The notes under the pieces: generated by a model | Databases searched by the model: none | What the model saw: only the letters and a program-made list of their open reading frames with translations | Told to the model about the DNA's origin: nothing | Source: SIG299 sp045531955 | GTDB taxonomy: Bacteria > Bacillota > Clostridia > Lachnospirales > Lachnospiraceae | DNA length: 64,000 nt | Assembly (NCBI GenBank): GCA_045531955.1 | Contig: JAZSFC010000026.1 | Coordinates: forward strand, 62,001 to 126,000 | Reading direction: 5' to 3' | Shown here: in pieces, positions 51,944 to 60,757 of the stretch | How the letters are laid out: each line of letters opens with the position of its first letter | Numbering within the stretch: the first letter of the stretch is position 1 | Made by a program: the position numbers and the translations under genes

Positions 51944-52859
51944 TACTTTTCTTTCCTCCCGGCAGCTGTGCCAGAATAATTGCAACAAACATCAAACCGC
52001 AGCCGCATAACTCTCGTGCTGATAAGGTTTCATGCAAAATCAAAAATCCGCCCAAAACGGAAAAACAGGATTCCAAACTTAAAATTAAAACCGCAATGGT
52101 CGGGTTATAATTTTTCTGTCCGAGAATTTGTAAGGTATATGCCACACCGCAGGACATAACACCGGCATAAAGAATCGGAAGCTTTGCCGCAAAAACACTT
52201 TCCCAGGTCGGTGTTTCCGTAAACAACATAGGAACGGCAGAGATTATTCCCGCCACCAGAAACTGGATGCAGGACATCCACACTCCGTTCACCTTTGGCG
52301 CAAAATAATCAATCACCAGAATGTGCCCGGTAAATACCACCGCACAGCCAAGCAATAGTAAATCGCCCGTGGCAAGCTGAAAACTTCCTTCGGTCATGCA
52401 CAACAAATACAATCCGGCAAAAGAGCAAACAACCCCAATCCAAACGGCAACACCGCATTTTTTCTTAAAAAACAAACCTGCTATCGGCACCAACACAATA
52501 TAAAGTGCAGTTAAAAAACCTGCCTTTCCGACGCTGGTGGTCATAATACCAATCTGCTGCAGGTTCGTTGCTACACCAAGGAAAATGCCGCATAAGGTTC
52601 CGCCGAGAAGTAAGGTTTTGTTACGGGCAAGCCAGGTAGTCCCGGTGTTCCTGTTTTCTTCCTTTTCCAAATCACTGTTTTCCGACTTAAAAAGTAACGC
52701 CACCGGCACCAACACTATAGCACCAATGGTACATCGAACCGCATTAAACGTAAACGGACCCACATATTCCATGCCCGCGCTCTGGGCAACAAAAGCAAAG
52801 CCCCAAATCAAGGCTGCCAAAAATAACATTCCCGTATTTTTTACACTATTTTTTTGCAT
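51936..52859 (-). CDS. EamA/DMT family transporter
   Basis: 307 residues with ten helices made of two EamA repeats (LAALIWGFAFVAQSAGMEYVGPF and a second VFTGHILVIDYFAPK unit). Family members export amino acids, sugars or drugs; substrate unknown. First gene of the efflux operon; a GAGGAT RBS precedes it. Confidence 0.88.
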   Translation of the reverse strand: MQKNSVKNTGMLFLAALIWGFAFVAQSAGMEYVGPFTFNAVRCTIGAIVLVPVALLFKSENSDLEKEENRNTGTTWLARNKTLLLGGTLCGIFLGVATNLQQIGIMTTSVGKAGFLTALYIVLVPIAGLFFKKKCGVAVWIGVVCSFAGLYLLCMTEGSFQLATGDLLLLGCAVVFTGHILVIDYFAPKVNGVWMSCIQFLVAGIISAVPMLFTETPTWESVFAAKLPILYAGVMSCGVAYTLQILGQKNYNPTIAVLILSLESCFSVLGGFLILHETLSARELCGCGLMFVAIILAQLPGGKKSNE

Positions 52860-52957
52860 AAAAGTATCCTCGGTTTCTATACAGATCTACATTTGATATA
52901 ATTACACACTAATTTATTAATGTACCATAAAACCCATAATTTCTCAATCCCTGATTT

Positions 52958-53836
52958 TTAGTCCATCTCCTCATCCATAGAAATGTATTTTCCGTTTCTG
53001 CCGGTAGGAGTCGTTCCAAACCGTTTTCCGTATGCTCTGGTAAAAGAAGAATAGCTTCCAAATCCTGCCTGAAAACAACTTTCCGTTGCAGGAACACCCT
53101 GACGAATCAGCTCCCTGGCAAAAAAAAGACGACGCTCTGTCAGATAATCATATACGGACTGTCCGGTCTCTTTTTTAAACAGGCGCATCATGTGGTAGCG
53201 GCTCATAAACACGGTTTCCGCCAAATCGTCCACTGACAGTTCTTCCGTTAAATGGTTTTCAATGAAATGAAGGATTCGCCGGATTCTTTCATCCTCTGCC
53301 TCCGGACGCTCCGCCTGCATCAGTTTTCCCTTTTCCCGATATCTTCCGAGCCGGACCAAAAACTGAAGCAGCAGGCTGTTAGCCATAATATTTTTTCCGT
53401 AAGAATCTTTGCCCAATTCCTCTTCCAAACGCTTTGCCAGATCAGTCAGCTTTTGATATCGGTGCTCCTTTAACCGCAGAACATGACCGTAAACACCATC
53501 GAACAATAACTCCAGATTACAATCTTCCGTTGACTGCTTTTGCAAAAACTCAGGAGAAATGTAAAAAATGATGCGTTCATATTCCATCCCTTTCGCAAAT
53601 TCCGGCCGGTGAATCTGCCCGTTACCGATTAACAGAATATCTCCTGCCTGCAGGGCATAATGGCAATCCTCCACTGTGTATTCGCCCTGGCCGGAAACAA
53701 GCAGTACCAGTTTACAGAACTCATGATAGTGAAAGTCCATTTCGGCACCTTTATCATCTTTTAAATGAAACAGGCGGAAGTCTTCCAAAAGATATCCCCG
53801 TTTTCCGATTTCCTTTTGCTTTTCTTCGTTCATATT
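52958..53836 (-). CDS. AraC-family transcriptional regulator
   Basis: About 292 residues. N-terminal cupin sensor (HYHEFCKLVLLVSGQGEYTV, ADILLIGNGQIHRP-like). The C-terminal pair of helix-turn-helix motifs has LTEELSVDDLAETVFMSRYHMMRLFKKETG and VPATESCFQAGFGSYSSFTRAYGKRFG. Divergent from the symporter gene and upstream of the efflux operon, it could control either. The ATG at 53836 follows GGGGGAC. Confidence 0.88.
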   Translation of the reverse strand, partial: NMNEEKQKEIGKRGYLLEDFRLFHLKDDKGAEMDFHYHEFCKLVLLVSGQGEYTVEDCHYALQAGDILLIGNGQIHRPEFAKGMEYERIIFYISPEFLQKQSTEDCNLELLFDGVYGHVLRLKEHRYQKLTDLAKRLEEELGKDSYGKNIMANSLLLQFLVRLGRYREKGKLMQAERPEAEDERIRRILHFIENHLTEELSVDDLAETVFMSRYHMMRLFKKETGQSVYDYLTERRLFFARELIRQGVPATESCFQAGFGSYSSFTRAYGKRFGTTPTGRNGKYISMDEEMD

Positions 53837-53913
53837 ACGCTTGCGTCCCCCATAACTTGATTTGATTACATGAATTATAACTCTATTATGCACAGATAGC
53901 ACTTTTTGCAATA

Positions 53914-53943
53914 ATTATAGCATATATCGCGTTTACTTTGCAA
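53914..53943 (-). promoter_or_regulatory. Promoter of the AraC regulator
   Basis: Minus-strand TTGCAA (53938-53943), 18-base spacer, TATAAT (53914-53919). The -35 hexamer is shared with the divergent promoter. Confidence 0.65.
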
Positions 53944-53965
53944 GCTGTGCTAAATATAATATACT
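53938..53965 (+). promoter_or_regulatory. Promoter of the symporter gene
   Basis: Plus-strand TTGCAA (53938-53943), 16-base spacer, TATACT (53960-53965). An inverted pair TAGCAC (53897-53902) and GTGCTA (53947-53952) is a possible regulator site. Confidence 0.65.
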
Positions 53966-54028
53966 TAAAGAAACAACATGATGCAATAAAACACCATATT
54001 TTAATGGTTGAAGATTAGGAGGATTGCC

Positions 54029-55264
54029 ATGAAAAAATTCTTAAAAACCTACGGATTTTTACTTTGCATGTTACTCGGTATCATTGCCGGATGTCTGGTG
54101 GGCTTCTTTGCTCCGGACTTTTCCCAGAAATTAAAACCTCTCGGCACCATTTTTACAAACCTGATGTTCTGTGTGGTAGTTCCGATGGTATTCTGTTCCA
54201 TCTCCTCTGCTATCGCAAATATGCAGAATGCAAAGCGTGCCGGAAAAATCATGGGCACCACTATTATTACCTTCTGTGTCACCGCAGGCATTGCTGCATT
54301 GATTATGTATATCACAGTCCGCATCTTCCCGGTAGTTACCGGTGAATATAACGTTACCACCGGTGAGGTCGGAGAGACCCTCGGTGTTGCTGATATGATT
54401 ATCAATTTCTTCACCAAGCCTGATTTTACCGAACTGTTCAGCCGCAAAGCCATCCTTCCTCTCATTGTAGCTGCTGTTCTTTTCGGTTTCGGCATCCAGA
54501 TGAACGGCGGTTCCGAAACCATGACCGCAAAGCTCCTTGCCGATATTACCGGTTGTATTATGAAAACTGTTAAAATCATTACCTACTACGCACCAATCGG
54601 TTTCTTCGGATTCTTTGCAGGACTGGTAGCAGACTTCGGTCCGGGACTCATCAGCGACTACGGACGCACCCTTGTAATTTACTATCTGGTGAGCTTTGTC
54701 TACATGTTTATTTCCTTCCCGATTTACGCCCGCATCGGCGGCGGTAAAGGAGCTGTCAAGGTTATGTTTAAGCACTTATTCCAACCTGCGGCAGTGTCCT
54801 TTGGTACCTGTTCCAGCGTAGCAACCATTCCAACCAACATGGAAGCCTCCAAAGAAACCGGAATCTCTGAAGACGTTTCCAACATTGTCATTCCTCTCGG
54901 AGCTACCATGCACATGGACGGTTCCTCCATGTCTGCCATCATTAAGGTTGCTTTCCTGTTTGGCATTTTCGGTATGGACTTTGGTACCGGTCGCGCCATT
55001 GCAGCCATCTTTGTAGCTATTATCTCCTCTGTTGCCATGTCCGGTATTCCGGGAGGCGGAGGCACCGGCGAGCTTGCCCTGTGTACCATCTTCTTCCCTG
55101 ACCAGCTGGCCATTGCTTATCCGATTGCCCTGGCCATCGGCAACCTGGTGGACCCTCCGGCCACCATGGTAAATGCAGCCGGCGACTATGTAGTAAGCTA
55201 TATTGTTGCAAGATTTGTGGATGGTAAGGATTGGTTACAGAAGAAATTGAAGAAAGAAGAATAG
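54029..55264 (+). CDS. Dicarboxylate/amino acid:cation symporter (DAACS)
   Basis: About 411 residues, eight helices plus two re-entrant loops. The serine-rich loop reads FGTCSSVATIPT, and helix 7 has IPLGATMHMDGSS (the NMDGT-type motif). The second hairpin is SGIPGGGGTGELAL. The family takes up glutamate, aspartate, serine/threonine or C4-dicarboxylates with Na+ or H+; the variant motifs do not fix the substrate. ATG at 54029 with AGGAGG. Divergent from the AraC regulator. Confidence 0.92.
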   Translation: MKKFLKTYGFLLCMLLGIIAGCLVGFFAPDFSQKLKPLGTIFTNLMFCVVVPMVFCSISSAIANMQNAKRAGKIMGTTIITFCVTAGIAALIMYITVRIFPVVTGEYNVTTGEVGETLGVADMIINFFTKPDFTELFSRKAILPLIVAAVLFGFGIQMNGGSETMTAKLLADITGCIMKTVKIITYYAPIGFFGFFAGLVADFGPGLISDYGRTLVIYYLVSFVYMFISFPIYARIGGGKGAVKVMFKHLFQPAAVSFGTCSSVATIPTNMEASKETGISEDVSNIVIPLGATMHMDGSSMSAIIKVAFLFGIFGMDFGTGRAIAAIFVAIISSVAMSGIPGGGGTGELALCTIFFPDQLAIAYPIALAIGNLVDPPATMVNAAGDYVVSYIVARFVDGKDWLQKKLKKEE

Positions 55265-55292
55265 AATAATCTTGTCCTCTAAACATAGCAAT

Positions 55293-55328
55293 CCCCGGAA
55301 CAGATAATACCTGCTCCGGGGCTTTTAT
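55293..55328 (+). terminator. Terminator of the symporter gene
   Basis: Stem CCCCGGA/TCCGGGG with inner CAG/CTG pairs, then a CTTTTATTT tail on the plus strand. Confidence 0.85.
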
Positions 55329-55338
55329 TTATATCATC

Positions 55339-58300
55339 TTATTTAAATGCGTTTTTCATCCAGATCCAGCGAAACTTATCATACAAGTACATCAATGCCC
55401 CATTTCCCTTTTGGATAAACACATTATTCTTAAACTCTGCGTCCAAGGACTCATTCATGGAAAGCAATCCATATTTACTGCCTATACAAACGTTATCTTC
55501 GATGATGACTTCCTTAGCGAACTTCACAGGGTCAGTGCATATGGTAATTGCATAAAACCGTTCAAAACAATTTATGCTGTAAGTATCTCCCATGCCAATT
55601 ATCATATTATCCCTGAGAATCATTTTGTCAAAAGAGTTTTCCTGCACCCCGATGACACGAATGCCCTCTCCGCAGTTTTCCGCAAGATTTCCTTCTACAA
55701 CATAGTTTCCCATAGGAACTCCTGCTTCTGTATTTTCAAAGGTACAAAGATTGGAACACTGGTATGCATAATTGTTTCGTATGATTGCATTTTTTGTAGC
55801 ACAGTATATATTATCACCAATAATACTATACCCTTCCGTCGGTTCCTCAGAAGTAATAGTATGCATACGGCATACCTGCCACTCAAAGGTGCAGTTTTGA
55901 ATCACTGGGTCTGTATTGTTATTATTGCCCCAAATCGGACACAACACATACTTAAAGGAGAGATTGTCTATCACATATCCATCTACTCCCCAGGTATCAA
56001 AAACACAAAGTATGGACTTTCCTTCCGTTGCGCCTACCACTTCAATATCGTAGTAGATTTCACCCGGATTTCCTGCATCACAACGAAGATACACCGGACC
56101 GACTTCACCACCACTGTTTTGTTCTCCATCCCATTTCCAGCAGAACTGTCCGGGATAGTTAAGTCCCTCCAGATTTACTCTGGAAACAAAGGTCATATTC
56201 TCTGTCAATACGTCTTCTACACTTCGGCATTCTCCCGCGGAAGTAATAAAGGCATTCGTTACTCCATCCGGATATACTCCATTGATTGGAAGCTCACCCT
56301 CCGTAAAGTCAAGAGCCAGCCAACCATTCTTTGTCGGCCATTCCCATACTCTTGCGGCATAGGCTTCTCCCTCATTAAAGATAATACCTCCGGTATCCTG
56401 CAAATTTCTGTTATATTTCCAGATTTTCTTTCCGGTAGCATCTTCATAATAAAGCTCCCAGCACTCCGGATAAGCCGCATTTTCTGCTGCCATGGTAAAC
56501 ACAGGCTTATCCCCCTTGCCGTATGCGGAATAGGTCACATACGCTCCCGGAACAATCGCCTGATTTACCACCCGGTAGATTTTTCCCCGTTCAAAGAACA
56601 CCGCATCTCCCGGCTGCAAAGTTCCGTCATACTGCCAAACCGATAACACGCCAATATCTTTCTTCGGTGTTTCCGGCGACAAACCGTCGTTATTATCATC
56701 ACCATCGGCAGAGAAATAATATGCCGTTCCGGTATAAGTTTCACCCCGAATAAACGTATCCGATTTTACAATTTCTGTTTTGGAATTTAAAATCTCCTCT
56801 TTTCGCTTTGCTGCCGCATCCAGATACGGCTGTACTGCTTTGGTATCTTCCTGCTTAATAAAGGTAGAATCTGCCAAAATTTCATGAATTAAATCGTATT
56901 CCGTTCTGGTTAAAATGATTCGCGCCACCGCCAGTACTGCTTCTGCATAGGTTGCTTTGTCATTTACGCGAATGGAATTACTGGATGCATCGTAAGCATA
57001 TGGATATTCACCGCTGTAAGTAGATTTTCGTCCAAAATTATAGTAAAAAGCACCACCATCCAGATGATGATAATTATCGCCATAGTCATCAATACAGTAA
57101 ATTTGTTGATGCGCTTCTTCCCCATACAATTCCATGGTTAAATAGCCTTCGTCCCAACTATGGTTGGTCGAGGATGCTGCCTCATACCAATCTTCCGCTG
57201 CTATCGCATATCTGCCACCAATAGTTCTCGCTGCCAAATAGGTAAGTGTCATGGCATCAAACCGCTTCAGAGCATCATTACTGTTACGGTATTTCGGATA
57301 TGCTTTCTTCCACTCTGCCACCTTATCCGGTGCTGCATAAGCTATAAAAGCGTCCAATATTTCTGCCAGTTCTGCACCAGACACCGTCTTTTGTTCCAGT
57401 TTTTCTACCGGAAGTCCGATTTCTTCTGCCAATAATAATTCTTCTATCCAGCTTTCCTCGTATTGTAAAGTTTTAATCCATGCCCGACGGTCTGCTGAAC
57501 TCATCGGTGTCGGAGTACTGGTTGGCACCGGTGTTACTGTCGCCGTCGGAACCGGTGTGCTTGTGGGCACCGGTGTTGCTACCGGCACCTCCGTCGGCTT
57601 TGGTGTTTCGGTTGGTGTAGGTGTTGCTGTAAGCTCCGGCTCTCCATTTCCCCTTGGCAACCGGTCGCTGTTTTGATGCTCCTGCAAAAGTTTCAGTAAT
57701 TCGATGTTGAACTGCGGATAATTGGTATATTCAATGCTCGGAGCACCTCCCATGTGCTTTACGCCGGCAGTCATAGTATACCAGTCGTTACTCCACCAGG
57801 AAAATTCTTTATCTACACACATATCAAGTAAATCCTGATAATACTCCACCATATTCTCCCATATCTCTCCGCCGGCTTCATACCTGACAACACAGTTTCC
57901 ATCAAATCCGGAAATAGATTCTCCCCACTGCTTTACAGTAGTTTCAGAGGACTCCGCCCAAATCTTTCCTGTTTTGAAGGACACATCCTCCAATATTTCT
58001 ATATTTGTCAAATAATTATACTCATTCGGAGAAATCATAATACGGGACGTCAGCTTTTTATTTAGTCCTTCCTCTTCCTCAAATCCCTTATACACATCAT
58101 AAGCAGTTGCTTTGTACCAACGTTCCACCGCATATTCTTCCGGTAAATAGACATCCATACCGGAAATTTCTACGCCTGATCCGGTACAAAACAGAACAAG
58201 TTCATCCGCTTTTTCCTCTAATGTCACGCTGATTTTCTTTTCACTTGTGGCGTATTGATAATATATCGAAATATGATTACTTGTTTCATATTGAGTTTTT

Positions 58301-60348
58301 TCAATATACTCACTATAGATAATTTCTCCATCCGCGCTAAGATTCAGTGTAGTATCCCAACTCTCTTCCAAATAGATATCCACTACCGTGCCTGCAGGAA
58401 GAAAGCCCGTAAATGTAATCGGATGGTCTTCATCTACATTCCATCCGATCGAATAAAATTGCGTTGGATACTCCGGCCAGAACACACTGCGGTTATTATC
58501 ATCAATATTCTCCCCTTCCACATCGGTCATATTGGCATATGTATATGGATTCTCACAGAAATTGTAGGATATCATAATATTTTCTACATCTTTTACGTAA
58601 GGCTTTACCAAAGAACATTGCTCTGTAATGTCGTTATATCCATTGATTGACGTCGGTTCATATATAACCAACCGTTCCTCATCCTGTTCACGGATTGCTC
58701 CTACCACCTCAACCAAATAGTTTCCGATATCCTCCATCGTGTACTCCGGTGCCGGAAGCCCACTGCTTAAATTGTAGTTAGTCGCCTCCCAGAACGGTGT
58801 CATGGATAAATAAGCATTCGGAACTTCTGCATACCGTTCTGCAAGTGTAGCCCATAACCGGTTTACCTGCTTCTGCTTTTCTTCATTGACAAACAAGTCG
58901 AAGGAACCCACTGAGGTAAAATCTTCCGGATTTCTATATGTCGTTCGTCCCGGCAACGTTGTAAAACAAAGATTCAAATGGAGATTGTACTGAATTGCTG
59001 TTTCTACCATTCTGTCTAACGTCTGCAGGTTGGTTAGATTCACCTCGGTAATATCACTATTAAAAAGCGGCTCGTAATCTAACAGAAGTCTCGCACTATT
59101 AAAGCCAAAATTCGCACACATTCTCAGTTCTTCTGTGTTGTCATACATCTGATGATAAAAGGCATAGCCTAAAATAAGTCCCGTCCAAATCGGATGATTT
59201 TCCGCTGTTATTTCAGGAGCTTCCTCCAATTTCTTTCGAAGTTCCGCAGTTAGATTTTGTGAAAAGCCTTCCGTTACCGTTACATCTAAAATTGAAACCA
59301 TTTTAGCTCCCGCACTGTCATACAGACGGGTTACTACAGAAACCGCTTCCTGCACAGTGAGCGCATCCTTTTTGTGCATGCTTCCGGCCTCCTCATCAAA
59401 AGTAAACATGAGATTTCCGGAAACCGGAGAACTGTGCCAAAAAGACCATAAATGTGCTGCGGTATTTAAATCTCCCCAGTCTGTCCATTCAGATTCAGGG
59501 GTGCCTTCCCAACCGCAATAATACGGGCCTTCAAACACATGCGGATATAACGAAGTATAATCATTCCAATCACAATCCCAGAAATCACCACCGTCTGCCC
59601 GGGTATTATCAAAATCATTATTGAAATTATTGGCACCTATACACTCTGCCGCATAAAAAGCCATGACAAAGCCCTGTTCCCTGGACATGGCAGTTTCATG
59701 CATTGTGACATTTTCATCAAATCGAGATAGTTTCTCCGGTGCCAGCTTTGTAATTAAATCCACAAGCAGACCTCTGAATTCTGTGGAAGTAATCTGCTCG
59801 GATGCCCGTACTTTATACTCCTCCGGCACAAGACATAGGGTAAACGCCCGTTCAAAATCAAAGGAGTTTTCCATTTTCTGATACGGTTCCCATGTGCTGA
59901 AATAGGCAGCATTCAATACGGTATCCTGTTCGTAACTGATATCATTTTCTCTCGCAAAGGAATCTAAGTCCAGATATTTTTCATTCAAAGCTACGTCAAA
60001 AACACGTTCTACATCTTCCGCAGAAACGTACCACATTCCGTCCGCAACATAAATATCGCAGGTATATACAATACCGTCCACAACCACTCTTGCATCAGAA
60101 ATCGAATCATCAAAAGACTGCGGTATAGCAGGGGTTGGAGAAAATTCCGGAACGGATGTTGGCTCCTCCGATGGTTTCGCATCCGGCGCTACTGCTTCCG
60201 TCGGTGCGATGTATGGAGTACTCTCCGGCGCTACGCTTTCTGTCGGTATAGGTGTTGTTCCTGCGTCCTCCTGTGGTGTCTGGCAGGAACAGAATGCGAA
60301 ACAAAAGCTCACCGCCGCAATCCATAACCATTTCTTCTGTAGTTTCAT
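55339..60348 (-). CDS. Large two-module surface lipoprotein: GH5-like and beta-helix domains
   Basis: About 1,669 residues. A signal peptide with a probable lipoprotein Cys (FCSC, Cys 22) and a Pro/Thr linker start the protein. Module 1 has an SLH-like helical region (about 85-370). It then has a barrel-like domain with GH5-style blocks: GFNSARLLLDY, a possible acid/base in TPFWEATNYN, and a possible nucleophile in VVRYEAGGE. A second Thr-Pro linker (about 903-949) leads to module 2, another SLH-like region (about 950-1230) and a right-handed beta-helix (about 1240-1640) with GDNIYCATKNAIIRNN-type coils. It is probably a polysaccharide-binding or -cleaving surface protein. ATG at 60348 with AAGGAGG. 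Confidence 0.75.
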   Translation of the reverse strand: MKLQKKWLWIAAVSFCFAFCSCQTPQEDAGTTPIPTESVAPESTPYIAPTEAVAPDAKPSEEPTSVPEFSPTPAIPQSFDDSISDARVVVDGIVYTCDIYVADGMWYVSAEDVERVFDVALNEKYLDLDSFARENDISYEQDTVLNAAYFSTWEPYQKMENSFDFERAFTLCLVPEEYKVRASEQITSTEFRGLLVDLITKLAPEKLSRFDENVTMHETAMSREQGFVMAFYAAECIGANNFNNDFDNTRADGGDFWDCDWNDYTSLYPHVFEGPYYCGWEGTPESEWTDWGDLNTAAHLWSFWHSSPVSGNLMFTFDEEAGSMHKKDALTVQEAVSVVTRLYDSAGAKMVSILDVTVTEGFSQNLTAELRKKLEEAPEITAENHPIWTGLILGYAFYHQMYDNTEELRMCANFGFNSARLLLDYEPLFNSDITEVNLTNLQTLDRMVETAIQYNLHLNLCFTTLPGRTTYRNPEDFTSVGSFDLFVNEEKQKQVNRLWATLAERYAEVPNAYLSMTPFWEATNYNLSSGLPAPEYTMEDIGNYLVEVVGAIREQDEERLVIYEPTSINGYNDITEQCSLVKPYVKDVENIMISYNFCENPYTYANMTDVEGENIDDNNRSVFWPEYPTQFYSIGWNVDEDHPITFTGFLPAGTVVDIYLEESWDTTLNLSADGEIIYSEYIEKTQYETSNHISIYYQYATSEKKISVTLEEKADELVLFCTGSGVEISGMDVYLPEEYAVERWYKATAYDVYKGFEEEEGLNKKLTSRIMISPNEYNYLTNIEILEDVSFKTGKIWAESSETTVKQWGESISGFDGNCVVRYEAGGEIWENMVEYYQDLLDMCVDKEFSWWSNDWYTMTAGVKHMGGAPSIEYTNYPQFNIELLKLLQEHQNSDRLPRGNGEPELTATPTPTETPKPTEVPVATPVPTSTPVPTATVTPVPTSTPTPMSSADRRAWIKTLQYEESWIEELLLAEEIGLPVEKLEQKTVSGAELAEILDAFIAYAAPDKVAEWKKAYPKYRNSNDALKRFDAMTLTYLAARTIGGRYAIAAEDWYEAASSTNHSWDEGYLTMELYGEEAHQQIYCIDDYGDNYHHLDGGAFYYNFGRKSTYSGEYPYAYDASSNSIRVNDKATYAEAVLAVARIILTRTEYDLIHEILADSTFIKQEDTKAVQPYLDAAAKRKEEILNSKTEIVKSDTFIRGETYTGTAYYFSADGDDNNDGLSPETPKKDIGVLSVWQYDGTLQPGDAVFFERGKIYRVVNQAIVPGAYVTYSAYGKGDKPVFTMAAENAAYPECWELYYEDATGKKIWKYNRNLQDTGGIIFNEGEAYAARVWEWPTKNGWLALDFTEGELPINGVYPDGVTNAFITSAGECRSVEDVLTENMTFVSRVNLEGLNYPGQFCWKWDGEQNSGGEVGPVYLRCDAGNPGEIYYDIEVVGATEGKSILCVFDTWGVDGYVIDNLSFKYVLCPIWGNNNNTDPVIQNCTFEWQVCRMHTITSEEPTEGYSIIGDNIYCATKNAIIRNNYAYQCSNLCTFENTEAGVPMGNYVVEGNLAENCGEGIRVIGVQENSFDKMILRDNMIIGMGDTYSINCFERFYAITICTDPVKFAKEVIIEDNVCIGSKYGLLSMNESLDAEFKNNVFIQKGNGALMYLYDKFRWIWMKNAFK

Positions 60349-60400
60349 AATAAGCCTCCTTTTGATTGGTCTCATATTCCTAAAAAACCGCTTTATCCAC

Positions 60401-60429
60401 TTGACAATTTATCTTAAAACATTTATATT
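60401..60429 (+). promoter_or_regulatory. Antisense promoter opposite the holin-like toxin
   Basis: Plus-strand TTGACA (60401-60406), 17-base spacer, TATATT (60424-60429). No plus-strand protein gene lies downstream; transcription would run into the 3' end of the toxin gene. Confidence 0.78.
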
Positions 60430-60430
60430 T

Positions 60431-60465
60431 AAATCAGAAAGGGAAACCCGAAGCGGTTCACCCTC
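60431..60465 (-). terminator. Terminator of the holin-like toxin mRNA
   Basis: Minus-strand hairpin with GGG/CCC and AACC/GGTT pairs around a GCTTC-type loop, followed by TTTCTGATTT. Confidence 0.6.
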
Positions 60466-60530
60466 AACATAATGACTAGTTACAAACTAGCCGTCATTGG
60501 TGGTGCAATGGCGGCTAATCTTCTTTGTCC
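60436..60530 (+). ncRNA. Candidate antisense antitoxin RNA
   Basis: Predicted from the consensus promoter to a 10-bp terminator stem (60490-60499 with 60506-60515, one G-U pair) followed by TAATCTTCTTTG. About 90-95 nt. It is fully complementary to the toxin mRNA 3' UTR and its last codons, as in txpA/RatA and bsrG/SR4 type I systems. Confidence 0.65.
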
Positions 60531-60610
60531 TTGAATATCGTGTAACACGCTACTACAAGGGTAACAAGCAATAAACAAAACTGAATTAAATCAGCAAGTG
60601 TTATGTACAT
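60515..60610 (-). CDS. Holin-like type I toxin candidate, 31 residues
   Basis: The ORF begins MYITLADLIQF and consists of one hydrophobic helix (about 7-25) with a short charged tail ending FKDKED. It resembles the putative holin-like toxin (Hol-Tox) family of small Firmicute membrane toxins. RBS GGAGGG with ideal spacing. The SD is mirrored by two CCCTCC segments upstream, one of which can pair with it. It has its own promoter and terminator and an overlapping antisense unit. A longer frame to 60727 starts in the -35 box and is rejected. Family membership is by pattern only. Confidence 0.7.
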   Translation of the reverse strand: MYITLADLIQFCLLLVTLVVACYTIFKDKED

Positions 60611-60692
60611 TGTATCACCCTCCTTTCCCATGATTGGAGGGCTTTTTCTTTCCCTCCGGTGGAGGGCGAGCCGCCTCGCTCTGATTTCCCTT
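60611..60692 (-). promoter_or_regulatory. Structured 5' UTR of the toxin mRNA
   Basis: On the minus strand: a GCGAG/CTCGC hairpin, a CCCTCC-ACC-GGAGGG hairpin, then a second CCCTCC about 12 bases before the SD GGAGGG. The SD can be masked by the second CCCTCC, keeping the mRNA silent until processed or refolded. Confidence 0.65.
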
Positions 60693-60698
60693 ACACAT

Positions 60699-60727
60699 AT
60701 TTTACAACACAATGTGTAATCGTGCAA
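60699..60727 (-). promoter_or_regulatory. Promoter of the toxin gene
   Basis: Minus-strand TTGCAC (60722-60727), 17-base spacer, TAAAAT (60699-60704). Confidence 0.7.
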
Positions 60728-60757
60728 TCGTAATATTATTTAACACATTGTTACTTA

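Noticed and set aside
55411..56646. Plus-strand 411-codon ORF opposite the giant lipoprotein
   Set aside because: No RBS, no recognisable domain, and it is fully antisense to the beta-helix coding region.
57500..57640. Second repetitive stretch considered as tandem repeat locus
   Set aside because: Again a Thr-Pro linker inside a long coding frame.
60515..60610. Phage holin indicating a prophage
   Set aside because: No lysin, tail, integrase or other phage genes nearby; the flanking antisense unit fits a type I toxin better.
60611..60727. Longer version of the 31-residue toxin ORF
   Set aside because: It begins in the -35 box and crosses the structured leader; the strong RBS is at the internal ATG.
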